DNA of 64,000 bases from Treponema sp. (lineage in GTDB: Bacteria; Spirochaetota; Spirochaetia; Treponematales; Treponemataceae): assembly GCA_017484285.1 (NCBI GenBank), contig JAFUTH010000007.1:1-64000 (forward strand). Direction: 5' to 3'. The notes beneath the pieces were generated by a model. The model searched no databases and was not told the DNA's origin. It saw nothing but the letters and a program-made list of their open reading frames with translations. This document shows, in pieces, positions 9,046 through 17,773 of this stretch. Both the position numbers and the translations under genes were made by a program. Positions within the stretch are counted from its first letter, which is position 1. Every line of letters begins with the position of its first letter.

Positions 9046-10067
9046 TATTGAATCTGATAAATCCATCCCTCTGGAGCTTTTTCGGTGCCCATCTGGATTC
9101 CTGTGAGGGTTTCGCGGAGCTTTCCGAGGACGGGACCGATTTCTTCCATGCCGGCGGGAACATTGATTTTTGTGCCGTGGTCATCGATGCAACCGATGGG
9201 CGAAATGACCGCCGCCGTGCCGCACAAGCCGATTTCAGCGAAATCTTTGAGTTCAGATTTGTTCACCTGTCGTTCTTCGACTTCAATGTGCAAGTAGTCT
9301 TTTGCGACCTGAAGGAGCGAACGGCGCGTGATTGACGGCAAAATGCTGTTTGACTTCGGCGTGACGAGTTTTCCGTCTTTGGTGACGAAGAGAATGTTTG
9401 CGCCACCAGTTTCTTCGATGAAAGTGTGCGATGCCGGGTCAGTGTAGATGTTTTCGGCAAAGCCTTTTTTGTGCGCGTCAACGATGTTGTGAAGGCTCAT
9501 CGCGTAGTTCAAGCCCGCTTTGATGTCGCCCGTGCCGTGTGGAGCCGCGCGGTCAAGGTCAGAAATGCGCACGGTGATTGGCTTAACGCCGCCCTTGAAG
9601 TACGGGCCAACAGGAGTGACCAAAATGCGGAACTGATACTCGTCAGCAGGTTTTACGCCGATGACTGAACTAGAGCCGAACATATACGGACGAATGTACA
9701 AGGTTGCGCCGCTTCCGTAGGGCGGAACCCATTCGATATTTGCTTTTACGGTGTCGATTACGGCTTTAATCCATCGGTCCTTCGGGAAGACAGGCATTTC
9801 CAATCGCTCGCACGAATCCTTCATGCGGTCAGCGTTCAAGTCAGGGCGGAATGTGACGATTTTTCCGTCTTTTGTGGTGTAGGCTTTCAAGCCCTCAAAA
9901 CAAGTCTGCGCGTACTGCAAAACGCCCGCACATTCTGACATGGTGATAGTGTGGTCGCTCGTGAGCGCGCCTTCATCCCATTTTCCGTCTTTCCAGTTAG
10001 AAACGAAGCTTTTCGTCGTCTCCATGTACCCAAAAGGCAAATTTGCCCAGTCCAAATCTTTCGCCAT
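9045..10067 (-). CDS. ilvE: Branched-chain amino acid aminotransferase
   Basis: 340 residues, full length for the group II (eukaryote-like) BCAT family. It transfers the amino group between glutamate and branched-chain 2-oxoacids, in the last step of Leu, Ile and Val synthesis or first step of breakdown. The PLP lysine is K183 in GDIKAGLNYAMS; CFEGLKAY and RPYMFGSS are also conserved. Start at 10067 has a GAGG Shine-Dalgarno. It sits in a minus-strand run with cobS upstream (30-base gap) and the TSCPD gene overlapping its stop. Confidence 0.95.
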   Translation of the reverse strand: MAKDLDWANLPFGYMETTKSFVSNWKDGKWDEGALTSDHTITMSECAGVLQYAQTCFEGLKAYTTKDGKIVTFRPDLNADRMKDSCERLEMPVFPKDRWIKAVIDTVKANIEWVPPYGSGATLYIRPYMFGSSSVIGVKPADEYQFRILVTPVGPYFKGGVKPITVRISDLDRAAPHGTGDIKAGLNYAMSLHNIVDAHKKGFAENIYTDPASHTFIEETGGANILFVTKDGKLVTPKSNSILPSITRRSLLQVAKDYLHIEVEERQVNKSELKDFAEIGLCGTAAVISPIGCIDDHGTKINVPAGMEEIGPVLGKLRETLTGIQMGTEKAPEGWIYQIQ

Positions 10068-10097
10068 AATTTTTACCTCGATGCTAAAACTGTAACA

Positions 10098-10895
10098 TCA
10101 TAGAAGAATTTTTTCAATCACAAAGACCGCGAGAGTCATAATCTCACAAATTTGCACGAACCAGCCCGCCGTGTCTCCCGTGATTCCGCCGAAATTGCGT
10201 TTTGTCATGACATAGTAGAGTATAAAAACAATCAATGGCGTACCAACAAGCGCAAGCCCCAAAAATCGGTAGAATTTGAGAAGAAAGAACGAAATCAAAA
10301 TGAAGAAAAATTCGCACCACATCACCGTAAATATGCGCGCACTGTTTGTCGAAAAGGTGTGAACGAGCCCGCTGTTTTTTGCGATGGGAAAGGCGGCAAC
10401 CGCACATGCGCTTAAGAGTCGGCTGAATACGAATATGCTGAGGAAAGGGAGAATGAGCTGTTTTGTCTCGGTCGGTATGCGGAATAATTCATAGGAAAGC
10501 ACAAAAAAAGAAAGAAAATAGAGCACACAACCGAGGACAGCAAACGCGCCTGAATGACTGTCTTTTAAAATCGCAAGTTTCTTTTCGCGGTCGGCATGGC
10601 TTGCAAGCGCGTCACAGGTGTCCATAAAACCGTCAACGTGAATTCCGCCCGATACCAAAACGGGAAGCAGCGTAAACCCGAGTGCGAAAAAATGTATCGA
10701 AATCGGTTTTTGCCAAATATGCATGACCTGCATCCCCAAAAAGAACCAAAAGACGCACAAAAATGCGATGAGTGCGCCTACGAGCGGAAACGCACACATC
10801 AGATAGCGCATGTTTTTTTCATTCCACTCGACGTTGGGCGCAGGAATTGCGGAGAACATGCTGACTGCAAGGACAATTGATTTTAAGAAAGACAT
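10098..10895 (-). CDS. cobS: Adenosylcobinamide-GDP ribazoletransferase (cobalamin synthase)
   Basis: 265 residues from ATG 10895, chosen because GAGGAA lies about ten bases upstream; a longer in-frame start at 11015 falls inside the upstream gene. It is an integral membrane protein with several hydrophobic helices. SGGIHVDGFMDTCDALASHA and the C-terminal GGITGDTAGW are CobS signatures. It joins adenosylcobinamide-GDP and alpha-ribazole, the late step of B12 assembly. No other cobalamin gene is in the window, which fits salvage or lower-ligand remodelling, or a dispersed pathway. Confidence 0.92.
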   Translation of the reverse strand: MSFLKSIVLAVSMFSAIPAPNVEWNEKNMRYLMCAFPLVGALIAFLCVFWFFLGMQVMHIWQKPISIHFFALGFTLLPVLVSGGIHVDGFMDTCDALASHADREKKLAILKDSHSGAFAVLGCVLYFLSFFVLSYELFRIPTETKQLILPFLSIFVFSRLLSACAVAAFPIAKNSGLVHTFSTNSARIFTVMWCEFFFILISFFLLKFYRFLGLALVGTPLIVFILYYVMTKRNFGGITGDTAGWFVQICEIMTLAVFVIEKILL

Positions 10896-10917
10896 TCGTT
10901 CGCAATTCCTCGGTTGA

Positions 10918-12096
10918 TTATCGTGCCGCGTCAAAGATTTTTCGCATATCTTCTTCATACAGCACTTTTGCGCTGCCCACTTTTCCTCCGACCGTAATAG
11001 CACATTTTTTCGCAAGTTCGGTTATTTGCTCGTCGGTCGGATTGATGCCGAGTTCACGCAGATTTGTGGGCATTTTGATTTCACGGTAGAAGTTTTCCAT
11101 CGCCTCGATTCCTTTGAGCGCGATTTCTTCGTCAGTGCCTTTGTTTTCGATATTCCACACTTCAAGCGCGAATTTCTTGAATCGATGCAGGCACTCTTTG
11201 TAGACATATCTCGCCCATGTTCCCCAGATTGCCGCCAAACCCGCGCCGTGAGCCACATCGAACATACCGCCGATTTCGTGCTCCAAGCGGTGGCTCGCAA
11301 AATCGTTTCCGCCGTTGCCCAAGCCCGTCAAATCGTTGTGGCTCAGACTTCCCGCCCACATGATTTCAGCCCGTGCGTCGTAGTCGTTCGGATTTTTGAG
11401 CAAGATTCGCGTGTTTTCAATCACCGTTCGCATGAGACCTTCTGCAATCGCGTCCGTAATCTGCATGTTTCCGTTGCTTGTGAAATAGCGTTCCATCGTG
11501 TGCATGAGAATGTCCGTTGAGCCGCACATCGTCTGATATTCGGGAAGCGTCATCGTCAATTCTGGATTCATAATCGCAAACTTCGGGCGGCAAGTGTCAG
11601 AATTGCTCCCGCGTTTTTTCCAGCCGTCTTCGTTCGTGATGACCGCACTGTTACTCATCTCACTTCCGCTCGCCGCAATCGTAAGCACAACGCCAATCGG
11701 AAGGCACGCTGTGGGCGAATTCTTTTTTTCAAAAATATCCCAGACATCAAAATCGTTTGCCACGCCGTAGCCAATCGCCTTCGCACTGTCAATCACGCTT
11801 CCGCCACCGACCGCCAAGAGAAAATCCACGCCCTCTTTTTTGCAGAGCGCGATTCCTTCCCGCACGAGCGAAAGACGCGGATTCGGAACAACGCCGCCCA
11901 ATTCCACATACGAAACGCCCGCCTCGTCAAGCGATTTTTTCACGCGGTCTAAAAGCCCCGTCTTTTTTACCGAGCCGCTTCCATAATGAATCAGAACTTT
12001 TGAGCAATTTTGGCTTGCTACGAGCGAGCCAACCTGAGATTCAGTGCCTTTGCCGAACACAACCTTCGTCGGCGCAAAATAAGTGAAATTGTTCAT
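10918..12096 (-). CDS. Iron-containing alcohol dehydrogenase, butanol-dehydrogenase type
   Basis: 392 residues. The nucleotide-binding GGGSVIDSAKAIG motif is at about 97-109. The metal ligands of the family align as D195, H199, H269 and H283, the last two 14 residues apart as in FucO. Family members reduce aldehydes to alcohols with NAD(P)H, and this subtype (YugJ/BdhA-like) often serves fermentative redox balance. The start has an AGGA Shine-Dalgarno. It follows the flavodiiron gene by nine bases and precedes cobS by 22, so it is probably part of the same transcript. Confidence 0.92.
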   Translation of the reverse strand: MNNFTYFAPTKVVFGKGTESQVGSLVASQNCSKVLIHYGSGSVKKTGLLDRVKKSLDEAGVSYVELGGVVPNPRLSLVREGIALCKKEGVDFLLAVGGGSVIDSAKAIGYGVANDFDVWDIFEKKNSPTACLPIGVVLTIAASGSEMSNSAVITNEDGWKKRGSNSDTCRPKFAIMNPELTMTLPEYQTMCGSTDILMHTMERYFTSNGNMQITDAIAEGLMRTVIENTRILLKNPNDYDARAEIMWAGSLSHNDLTGLGNGGNDFASHRLEHEIGGMFDVAHGAGLAAIWGTWARYVYKECLHRFKKFALEVWNIENKGTDEEIALKGIEAMENFYREIKMPTNLRELGINPTDEQITELAKKCAITVGGKVGSAKVLYEEDMRKIFDAAR

Positions 12097-12105
12097 ATTG
12101 AAATC

Positions 12106-13269
12106 CTATGCTAAAATCTCATCGGCGAGTTTTTCAAGTTGTGCCACCGTGTCGGGCGTTTCTGCAATCTTCACGGTCACTTTGTTTTCACAAATCGTGA
12201 TATTCTTGCTCTGCTCGAACATCGCCGCCATGCCTTTGATTGCCAGTGGCGCCCAGCTGCCGTTTTCGATGAAGGCAATTTTTCGGTTCTGATAGTTGCG
12301 CTCAGTAAGGTGCTCGATGAATTCACGCATGGTGGGGAACACGCCGCCATTGTATGTGGTGGTGGCAAGCACAAGCTTTCCGTAGCGGAATGCGTCTTCC
12401 ACGCACTCGTAGGTGTCTTCGCGGGCAAGGTCGGAGATTGCCACTTTGGGGCAGCCTTTTGCCTTTAAGATGTCGGCAAGTTTTTCTGCGACGCGCTTTG
12501 TGTTTCCGTAAACCGAAGTGTACAAAACGCATACGCCCTCGCTTTCAACGCCGTAGCTTGACCAAATATCATACAAGCGGAGCGATTCTTTTGCCTCATC
12601 GCCCGTGAGCACGGGACCGTGGAGCGGGGCAATCGTATTGATTTCGAGATTTGCCGCTTTCTTTAGAACTACCTGCACATTCGCGCCGAATTTTCCGACG
12701 ATTCCGAAATAGTAACGGCGAGCCTCACAAGCCCAGCCTTCGGGGTCATCGTAGTCGTTTGCGCCGAATTTGCCGAATCCGTCCGCGCTGAACAGCACTT
12801 TGTCGGTGGAATCATAGGTGAACAAAACTTCTGGCCAGTGAACATTTGGAGCGGCAATGAAATTTAAAACATGTTTTCCAAGCTCCAATTTGCTTCCTTC
12901 AGCCACCACGACCTGCTTGTCCGCAAAATCCGAACCGAAGTAGCTTTTCATCATCACGAACGCCATTTTTGACGAGACGATTTTTGCGTTCGGATAAGTC
13001 TCAACGAATTTTTTGATATTCGCGCTGTGATCCATTTCCATGTGCTGAACCACGAGATAGTCAGGCGATTTTCCGCCCGTTGCATTTTTGATATTCGCAA
13101 GCCATTCATCGCCAAAGTGCGCATCAACGCTGTCCATAATCGCGATTTTTTCGTCAAGAATCGCATACGAGTTGTACGCCATGCCGTTCGGCACTTCAAA
13201 CTGACCTTCAAAAAGGTCAATTTCGTGGTCGTCAACGCCAACATATTTGATTGAATCGGTAATCTGCAT
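12106..13269 (-). CDS. Flavodiiron protein (A-type flavoprotein, O2/NO reductase)
   Basis: 387 residues: an N-terminal metallo-beta-lactamase-like diiron domain followed by a flavodoxin domain (VLYTSVYGNTKRVAEKLAD, about 249-267). Diiron ligands are visible as H76, E78, D80, H81, H144, D163 and H217. The family reduces O2 to water or NO to N2O using electrons from rubredoxin or a similar donor, and protects anaerobes from oxygen. No rubredoxin gene is adjacent. A GGGGGA Shine-Dalgarno precedes the start. It appears to head the minus-strand run down to the YcgN gene. Confidence 0.95.
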   Translation of the reverse strand: MQITDSIKYVGVDDHEIDLFEGQFEVPNGMAYNSYAILDEKIAIMDSVDAHFGDEWLANIKNATGGKSPDYLVVQHMEMDHSANIKKFVETYPNAKIVSSKMAFVMMKSYFGSDFADKQVVVAEGSKLELGKHVLNFIAAPNVHWPEVLFTYDSTDKVLFSADGFGKFGANDYDDPEGWACEARRYYFGIVGKFGANVQVVLKKAANLEINTIAPLHGPVLTGDEAKESLRLYDIWSSYGVESEGVCVLYTSVYGNTKRVAEKLADILKAKGCPKVAISDLAREDTYECVEDAFRYGKLVLATTTYNGGVFPTMREFIEHLTERNYQNRKIAFIENGSWAPLAIKGMAAMFEQSKNITICENKVTVKIAETPDTVAQLEKLADEILA

Positions 13270-13363
13270 AAAAATCCCCCAAAATGAGTGAAACTAATGG
13301 AAAAAGTATAGCACAGATTTTGGGGAATTTGTGAAAATCAATTAAAATTTAAAAATAATTCTC

Positions 13364-13840
13364 TTATTTCTCATTGACGAGTTTTCCCGTCATGTGTTCG
13401 ATTTCAAGTTCCAAGCAGAGCACGCGGTTCTTTGCGTTTTCCCACTCGATTTCAACTGCCTCTGCCGTGGGGTGATATTTCCGCCCGAGTGCGCAAACTT
13501 TTTCCTTCGTTTTTTCGGCATCAGTGACTTTTCTGATTCTTCCGAACGCGACAACGCTCGTGATGTTTAACGCCCAGTCGCCGTCTTTTTTAAAGCCTTT
13601 GTCCATGACGCAGAACGAAGCCTTGTCGTACTTTTCGATGGAGTCGATTTTGTGGCCTTCCTTTGCGCCGTGAAAGTAGATTTTCCCGTCGCCTTCGTCA
13701 TAATAAAAATCAATCGGAATCGTGTACGGATAGCCGTCATCACCGAGAACGGCAAGCACGCCGCGCGGTTCGTTTTTTAAAATCTCAATGCATTTTTCGT
13801 TTGAAACCTGCTGTTTGAATCGTCGCATTTGTCTGAACAT
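13364..13840 (-). CDS. FMN-binding split-barrel protein, pyridoxamine-oxidase/NimA type
   Basis: 158 residues. It begins MFRQMRRFKQQVSNEKCIEI and has GVLAVLGDDGYPYTIPIDF, IYFHGAKEGHKIDSI and FCVMDKG, the pattern of the NimA-like branch of the split-barrel flavoprotein superfamily. Members reduce nitro compounds or have unknown FMN-dependent roles; the substrate here cannot be told. ATG 13840 has a promoter whose -10 lies six bases upstream and only a marginal AGGA. An alternative ATG is four codons downstream. Confidence 0.85.
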   Translation of the reverse strand: MFRQMRRFKQQVSNEKCIEILKNEPRGVLAVLGDDGYPYTIPIDFYYDEGDGKIYFHGAKEGHKIDSIEKYDKASFCVMDKGFKKDGDWALNITSVVAFGRIRKVTDAEKTKEKVCALGRKYHPTAEAVEIEWENAKNRVLCLELEIEHMTGKLVNEK

Positions 13841-13846
13841 GAATCT

Positions 13847-13875
13847 ATCCTAGCTTTTATGGATTTGTTTTTCAA
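13847..13875 (-). promoter_or_regulatory. Promoter of the FMN-binding protein gene, probably leaderless
   Basis: On the minus strand: TTGAAA (13875-13870), 17-base spacer, TAGGAT (13852-13847), six bases, ATG at 13840. The -35 matches the sigma-70 consensus at five of six positions. Confidence 0.5.
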
Positions 13876-13883
13876 TAAAAAAA

Positions 13884-13912
13884 TTGCTATCTGTAGAAAC
13901 ATGGCTTAGAAT
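13884..13912 (+). promoter_or_regulatory. Promoter of the tryptophanase-like gene
   Basis: TTGCTA (13884-13889), 17-base spacer, TAGAAT (13907-13912). It places transcription start near 13919, which rules out the upstream start candidates at 13884 and 13911 and supports ATG 13956. Confidence 0.5.
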
Positions 13913-13955
13913 GAAAGAACATATTTTCCAAAAAAGTGAGGTTGAAAATTCCCAA

Positions 13956-15404
13956 ATGGCTGTAAAATTCTACTGCTCAGAAAATCAAGTTCCCCTTGAA
14001 ATGCACAAAGTTCGTGTCGTGCAAAAATTGTCGCTGCTTCCTATCGAAGAACGACTCAAAAAGATTCAAGAAGCAGGCAACAACACATTCCTTCTTCAAA
14101 ACAAAGACATTTACATGGACATGCTTACCGATTCGGGCGTAAACGCAATGTCTGACAAGCAGACGGCGGCAATGCACATCGCTGATGACGCATACGCTGG
14201 CTCAGAAAGTTTTAACCGATTCAAAAAAGCCGTCAAAGAAGTCTTCGGAGTTGATAATGTGCTCCCCGCTCACCAGGGACGCGCTGCCGAGAACATTCTT
14301 GCCGAGCGCTTTGTAAAACCGGGCATGGTCACGCTCATGAATTTCCACTTCACCACCACAAAAGCACACATCACGCGTTTGGGCGGCGAAGTCATTGAAT
14401 TGGTTGACAAAAAAGGTTTGCAGCCAGTCAGCAACGACCCGTTCAAAGGCGATTTTGACCTGAAGTTGCTCGAAAAAACGATTAAAGAAAAAGGGCCAGA
14501 AAAAGTTGCGTTCGTGCGCGTTGAGGCGGGCACAAACTTGATTGGAGGTCAGCCAGTGTCGCTTGCGAATATGTGCGCGGTTGCCGACATCTGCCACAAA
14601 TACGGCATTCCGAGCGTGCTTGACGCGTCACTTTTGCAGGACAACATCTACTTTATGAAGATGCGCGAGGCTCAGTGCAAGTACATGGAGCCAAAAGAGA
14701 TTTATCATCTTCTCGCCGACAAAATGGACATCATCTATTTTTCTGCGCGAAAACTCGGCTTTGCCCGCGGCGGTGCGATTCTTTCCCACAATGTTGAGCT
14801 TATCCGCTCGATGATGGAATTCGTTCCCCTCTACGAAGGATTCCTCACCTACGGCGGCATCGATGTGCGCTCAATTGAGGCAATGGCGGAAGGCTTGTAT
14901 GAAAGCCTTGATATGGAATATTTGGCTCACGGGCCTGAATTCATCGCGTATCTCGTAAAAGAACTTGACGACTACGGCGTTCCTGTGATTAAGCCGGCGG
15001 GTGGTTTGGGTGCACACTTGAACTGCTCTGCGTTCGTGCCAGAAATGCCGCACAATCAGTACCCGGCGGGTGCGGTCAGCGCGGCGTTGTATCTCGTTGG
15101 CGGAATCCGCCCGATGGAGCGCGGAACGCTTTCTGAGCAGCGCGAGCCTGACGGAACGGAGCGATACGCGGAACTTGAGCTTGCCCGTCTTGCAGTTCCG
15201 AGACGCGTGTTCACGCTCTCACAAATCAAATACTGTGCAGACCGCGTAAAGTGGCTGTGGGATAACCGAAATCTTATCGGCGGTTTGGAATGGGTTGAAG
15301 AGCCAGCTGTGCTCCGATTCTTCTTTGGTCGCTTAAAAGAAATCGGTCACTGGCAGGAAGATTTGGTCGAAAAATTCCGCAAGGATTTCGGCGACAGTTT
15401 GTAA
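13956..15404 (+). CDS. tnaA: Tryptophanase/tyrosine phenol-lyase family beta-eliminating lyase
   Basis: 482 residues from ATG 13956, with GTGAGG about 14 bases upstream. It aligns to E. coli TnaA over its length: MLTDSGVNAMSDKQTAAMH, DDAYAGSESF, PAHQGRAAENI, GGQPVSLANM, YEGFLTYGGI. The PLP loop reads SARKLGFARGGAI, where TnaA and tyrosine phenol-lyase have S-A/G-K-K-D followed by a GG segment; the lysine is kept but the following Asp is lost. Expected activity is pyridoxal-dependent cleavage of tryptophan (or a related amino acid) to indole or phenol, pyruvate and ammonia, but substrate is uncertain given the altered loop. No TnaC-like leader peptide or permease is adjacent. Confidence 0.8.
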   Translation: MAVKFYCSENQVPLEMHKVRVVQKLSLLPIEERLKKIQEAGNNTFLLQNKDIYMDMLTDSGVNAMSDKQTAAMHIADDAYAGSESFNRFKKAVKEVFGVDNVLPAHQGRAAENILAERFVKPGMVTLMNFHFTTTKAHITRLGGEVIELVDKKGLQPVSNDPFKGDFDLKLLEKTIKEKGPEKVAFVRVEAGTNLIGGQPVSLANMCAVADICHKYGIPSVLDASLLQDNIYFMKMREAQCKYMEPKEIYHLLADKMDIIYFSARKLGFARGGAILSHNVELIRSMMEFVPLYEGFLTYGGIDVRSIEAMAEGLYESLDMEYLAHGPEFIAYLVKELDDYGVPVIKPAGGLGAHLNCSAFVPEMPHNQYPAGAVSAALYLVGGIRPMERGTLSEQREPDGTERYAELELARLAVPRRVFTLSQIKYCADRVKWLWDNRNLIGGLEWVEEPAVLRFFFGRLKEIGHWQEDLVEKFRKDFGDSL

Positions 15405-15420
15405 TCCACTCTGAATTTTA

Positions 15421-15461
15421 CGGGCAGTCTTCAAAACAAGGCTGCCCGTTTTGTTTGTTTT
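15421..15461 (+). terminator. Rho-independent terminator after the tryptophanase-like gene
   Basis: Stem CGGGCAGTCTT / AAGGCTGCCCG with a six-base loop, followed by a T-rich run TTTTGTTTGTTTTT. Confidence 0.85.
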
Positions 15462-15516
15462 TGATAAGGTGTTATTTTAGGATACTGTATCCTTTATGAG
15501 GTACTTTTTTTTAAGT

Positions 15517-15852
15517 TTATTCTCCAAATTCAGTAATAATTGCCTGTACGAGGGTTCTTTGTCGCTCGGAAAGTGAATCAATTTTTTCAAGCAGATGCGC
15601 ATATTTGTGAAATTTGTTCAAATCGATTTGTGCCATTTGTGAATCCGTTGTTTTTCCCGTAACAAGATATTCAACAGACACACCCAATGCGTTCGCAATC
15701 TTTACCGCGACATCGGCAGGGGGCATGGAAGGATTTTTTGTCGCCACATAATTATACAATGCACGCTCTGCCACTCCCGATTTTTCAGCCAGTTCTTTAT
15801 AACGCAAATCGGCAAATTCTATCTCTTCTTTTAAGCGTGTATTGAAGTCCAT
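15517..15852 (-). CDS. XRE-family transcriptional regulator
   Basis: 111 residues. Residues 5-66 form a Cro/CI-type helix-turn-helix (YKELAEKSGVAERALYNYVA) ending LGVSVEYLVTGK, followed by a short helical tail. It is paralogous to the regulator at 35492: DVAVKIANALGVSVEYLVTGK against DIAVRIAKVLGVSVEYLVTGK. It is divergent from the lipoprotein at 15989, with a palindrome-rich control region between, so it probably represses or activates that lipoprotein and the following esterase and may regulate itself. The start has no Shine-Dalgarno. Confidence 0.88.
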   Translation of the reverse strand: MDFNTRLKEEIEFADLRYKELAEKSGVAERALYNYVATKNPSMPPADVAVKIANALGVSVEYLVTGKTTDSQMAQIDLNKFHKYAHLLEKIDSLSERQRTLVQAIITEFGE

Positions 15853-15884
15853 GCGTTTAGACTACTATATTTGGTATCGAAATT

Positions 15885-15952
15885 TATCTTTACTTCTAAA
15901 AATGGTTGTGTTATGATTTTTACAACTTAATTAAGAAGTTGTGGTAAAGATA
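15885..15952 (+). promoter_or_regulatory. Control region of the XRE/lipoprotein pair: promoter plus two inverted repeats
   Basis: Promoter TTTACT (15889-15894), 17-base spacer, TATGAT (15912-15917) reads toward the lipoprotein. A palindrome ACAACTT-N7-AAGTTGT (15922-15942) sits across the predicted transcription start. A second inverted repeat, TATCTTTAC (15885-15893) and GTAAAGATA (15944-15952), flanks both with arms 59 bp apart centre to centre; its left arm overlaps the -35. These are good candidate operators for the adjacent XRE protein. Confidence 0.55.
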
Positions 15953-15988
15953 CTGCTTAATTTAGAAAAAAATCTTAGAGGGGTTTTT

Positions 15989-16729
15989 ATGAAAAGAAAC
16001 AAAATTATTCTTGCAGGCAGCGTGCTTCTTGCACTGCTTAGTTTTAGTTGTGGTACAACGCAAGGTGCAAGCGGAGTCGCATCTAAACCAGTAAAATCAA
16101 TCGCTAACGATCCTGACGCATACACTTGGACGTTTGCCGACCTTGCGACCGTTCCTTGCCAGGCGGTCTCTAATGACGTAAAAGACACGTGGAAATGCGC
16201 TACCGCCGATGAGCTGAAGGCGGCACAGGCAAACGCAAACTCATTTGCCGCAACAGGGCGCGCTGGTTCTACGCAGTTTGTCCTTAAAGAAGATGTCGCG
16301 TATCCCTCTAGCGGAAAAACAGGACTTACGATGACGCTTAAATCTTTGGATGAAAACGGTGCGCCGGTACGCTACGGAAAATGGGATGCTGAAAAGCCGA
16401 CCCCGACCCAAACCGCAATAAGAAAAACAGCCTCTGCAGGAATGATTCAAGCGGGAAAAGAATTTATGGAAATTGCTGATGTGCAGGGACCGTTTACCAT
16501 TTCAATAACCTATGCCTCTAATGCGAACACTGACAGAACAGACCGCTCGCTCTTGCTCAAAATCGGTGGCAAGGAATATCCAGACCCGAAATATCCAGCA
16601 AGCGTTCCTGCGGCGGGTACGGTGTTTACGCAGAAATACGATGCTACGGACAAGGTTCCTGTCATCATCGGCTCAAAAGCAACGGGAGAAAATAATTTTG
16701 TCCGCATCTACGATGTAAGGATTAAATAA
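15989..16729 (+). CDS. Lipoprotein with beta-sandwich (carbohydrate-binding-like) domain
   Basis: 246 residues from ATG 15989, preceded by AGAGGGG six bases upstream; a longer frame from 15941 lacks this site. Lipobox FSCGTT, so surface or periplasmic lipoprotein. The mature part reads WTFADLATVP, LTMTLKSLDENG, GPFTISITYASN, SLLLKIGGKEY and ends NFVRIYDVRI, the layout of a jelly-roll domain. The lipoprotein at 34032 has the same layout, suggesting homology. I know similar segments from spirochaete pectate-lyase-associated proteins, but no catalytic residues are evident here. Its stop overlaps the esterase start (TAATG). Confidence 0.75.
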   Translation: MKRNKIILAGSVLLALLSFSCGTTQGASGVASKPVKSIANDPDAYTWTFADLATVPCQAVSNDVKDTWKCATADELKAAQANANSFAATGRAGSTQFVLKEDVAYPSSGKTGLTMTLKSLDENGAPVRYGKWDAEKPTPTQTAIRKTASAGMIQAGKEFMEIADVQGPFTISITYASNANTDRTDRSLLLKIGGKEYPDPKYPASVPAAGTVFTQKYDATDKVPVIIGSKATGENNFVRIYDVRIK

Positions 16730-17583
16730 TGAAGAAGGCTCTCATAGGGATTTTCTGTTTCCTTATGGCGTTTTCTGTCTGTGCCGAAGAAAAAGTGTAT
16801 CTTTGGCCGGGCAAGAAAGGTCCGGGGTCAGAGAATTTTACGGCTAAGGAAGTGGTCAAGACAAAAGATGACAGAATATCTACGATTACTTCTATCAGCG
16901 AGCCGTACTTTACCGTGCAGAAGGCAAAGAAGGCTAAGAACAAGAAAGTGGGAATCGTTATGTTTGCGGGCGGCGCGTATGCGGAAGTCGCGCTCAAAAC
17001 CTTGCACGACGTTGCGGAGCGATACTGTGCCGAAGGCTACACGTGCTTTCTGGTAGTCTACCGCTTGCCAACCGAAAACGGGCATGAAAATCCGATGCTC
17101 GTTCCCCTGCAAGATGCACAGCGGGCAATCAGACTAGTGCGAAGTCAGGCAAGCAAATATGGCATAGCAGAAAACAAAATAGGCGTGTTTGGAGAGAGCG
17201 CGGGCGGGCATCTTGCCGCACGGCTTGCAACCCGATATGACGAAAAGGCATACGAGCCGATTGACGGCGCGGACACGGTTTCTGCCCGTCCTGATTTTCA
17301 GGTGCTGCGCGTTCCCGCGTTCAATAAGATAAATGGCGAGGATGTGCCGGTTATTCCGCACGTAACGGCGAACACGCCCAAAGCGTTTATCGTTTCTGCC
17401 AGCGATGATACTACTGCGCAGGTCAAAAACAACGCGCTTTCCTATTTTGAGGCACTGTGGACGCAGGGTGTTGATTCAGAAATCCACGTGTTCCAAAATG
17501 GCGGGCATCGGTTTGACAAAGACGGAACGAACCGCGTGTGGCTAGACCTTTCCGTCAATTGGCTGAATGAGTATGTAAAGTAA
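16729..17583 (+). CDS. Secreted alpha/beta-hydrolase, probable carbohydrate esterase
   Basis: 284 residues with a cleavable signal peptide (FCFLMAFSVCA). The fold has the oxyanion loop MFAGGAYAEVA, nucleophile S157 in GESAGGH, likely acid D226 or D227 in SASDDTT and H260 in NGGHRF. This matches the acetyl-esterase/acetylxylan-esterase group of alpha/beta-hydrolases, and periplasmic deacetylation of plant polysaccharide is the best guess. Translationally coupled to the lipoprotein before it, so regulated with it. An oligogalacturonide or xylan target is suggested by uxaB and the ABC importer nearby. Confidence 0.82.
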   Translation: MKKALIGIFCFLMAFSVCAEEKVYLWPGKKGPGSENFTAKEVVKTKDDRISTITSISEPYFTVQKAKKAKNKKVGIVMFAGGAYAEVALKTLHDVAERYCAEGYTCFLVVYRLPTENGHENPMLVPLQDAQRAIRLVRSQASKYGIAENKIGVFGESAGGHLAARLATRYDEKAYEPIDGADTVSARPDFQVLRVPAFNKINGEDVPVIPHVTANTPKAFIVSASDDTTAQVKNNALSYFEALWTQGVDSEIHVFQNGGHRFDKDGTNRVWLDLSVNWLNEYVK

Positions 17584-17599
17584 CTGTTGATGGCAATAC

Positions 17600-17632
17600 C
17601 ACGCTTCCCATAACGGAAAGCGTGTTTTTTTT
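17600..17632 (+). terminator. Rho-independent terminator after the esterase
   Basis: Stem CACGCTTCCC / GGAAAGCGTG with a short loop, followed by eight T residues. Confidence 0.85.
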
Positions 17633-17671
17633 GCGAGCAACAAAAAAGACGAGGAGTTTTCCCCGTCTTTC

Positions 17672-17770
17672 TGTCATTGCCACTTCGCAATGCTACTGTT
17701 TTTCGTCATTGCGAGAGCATTTATGCTCGAAGCAATCTGGATTCTTCGGAACTGCGTTCCTCAGAATGAC
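17672..17770. repeat. REP-like palindromic intergenic element
   Basis: Begins GTCATTGCC and contains CGTCATTGCGAG, an inner hairpin GAGCAT-TT-ATGCTC, GCAATCTGGATTC and ends CAGAATGACG, so the outer ends CGTCATT and AATGACG are inverted. This CGTCATTGCGAG/CAATC layout matches a widespread family of bacterial intergenic repeats. Only one clear copy is in the window. Confidence 0.55.
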
Positions 17771-17773
17771 GCT

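Noticed and set aside
10896..10917. Cobalamin riboswitch upstream of cobS
   Set aside because: Only 22 bases separate cobS from the upstream gene, far too short for a B12 riboswitch.
13870..13920. TnaC-like leader peptide controlling the tryptophanase-like gene
   Set aside because: No short frame with a Trp codon and a ribosome-binding site lies between the promoter and ATG 13956.
13884..13955. Extra N-terminal codons for the tryptophanase-like gene
   Set aside because: The TTG at 13884 is itself the -35 element and the ATG at 13911 overlaps the -10. Homologues begin nearer to ATG 13956.
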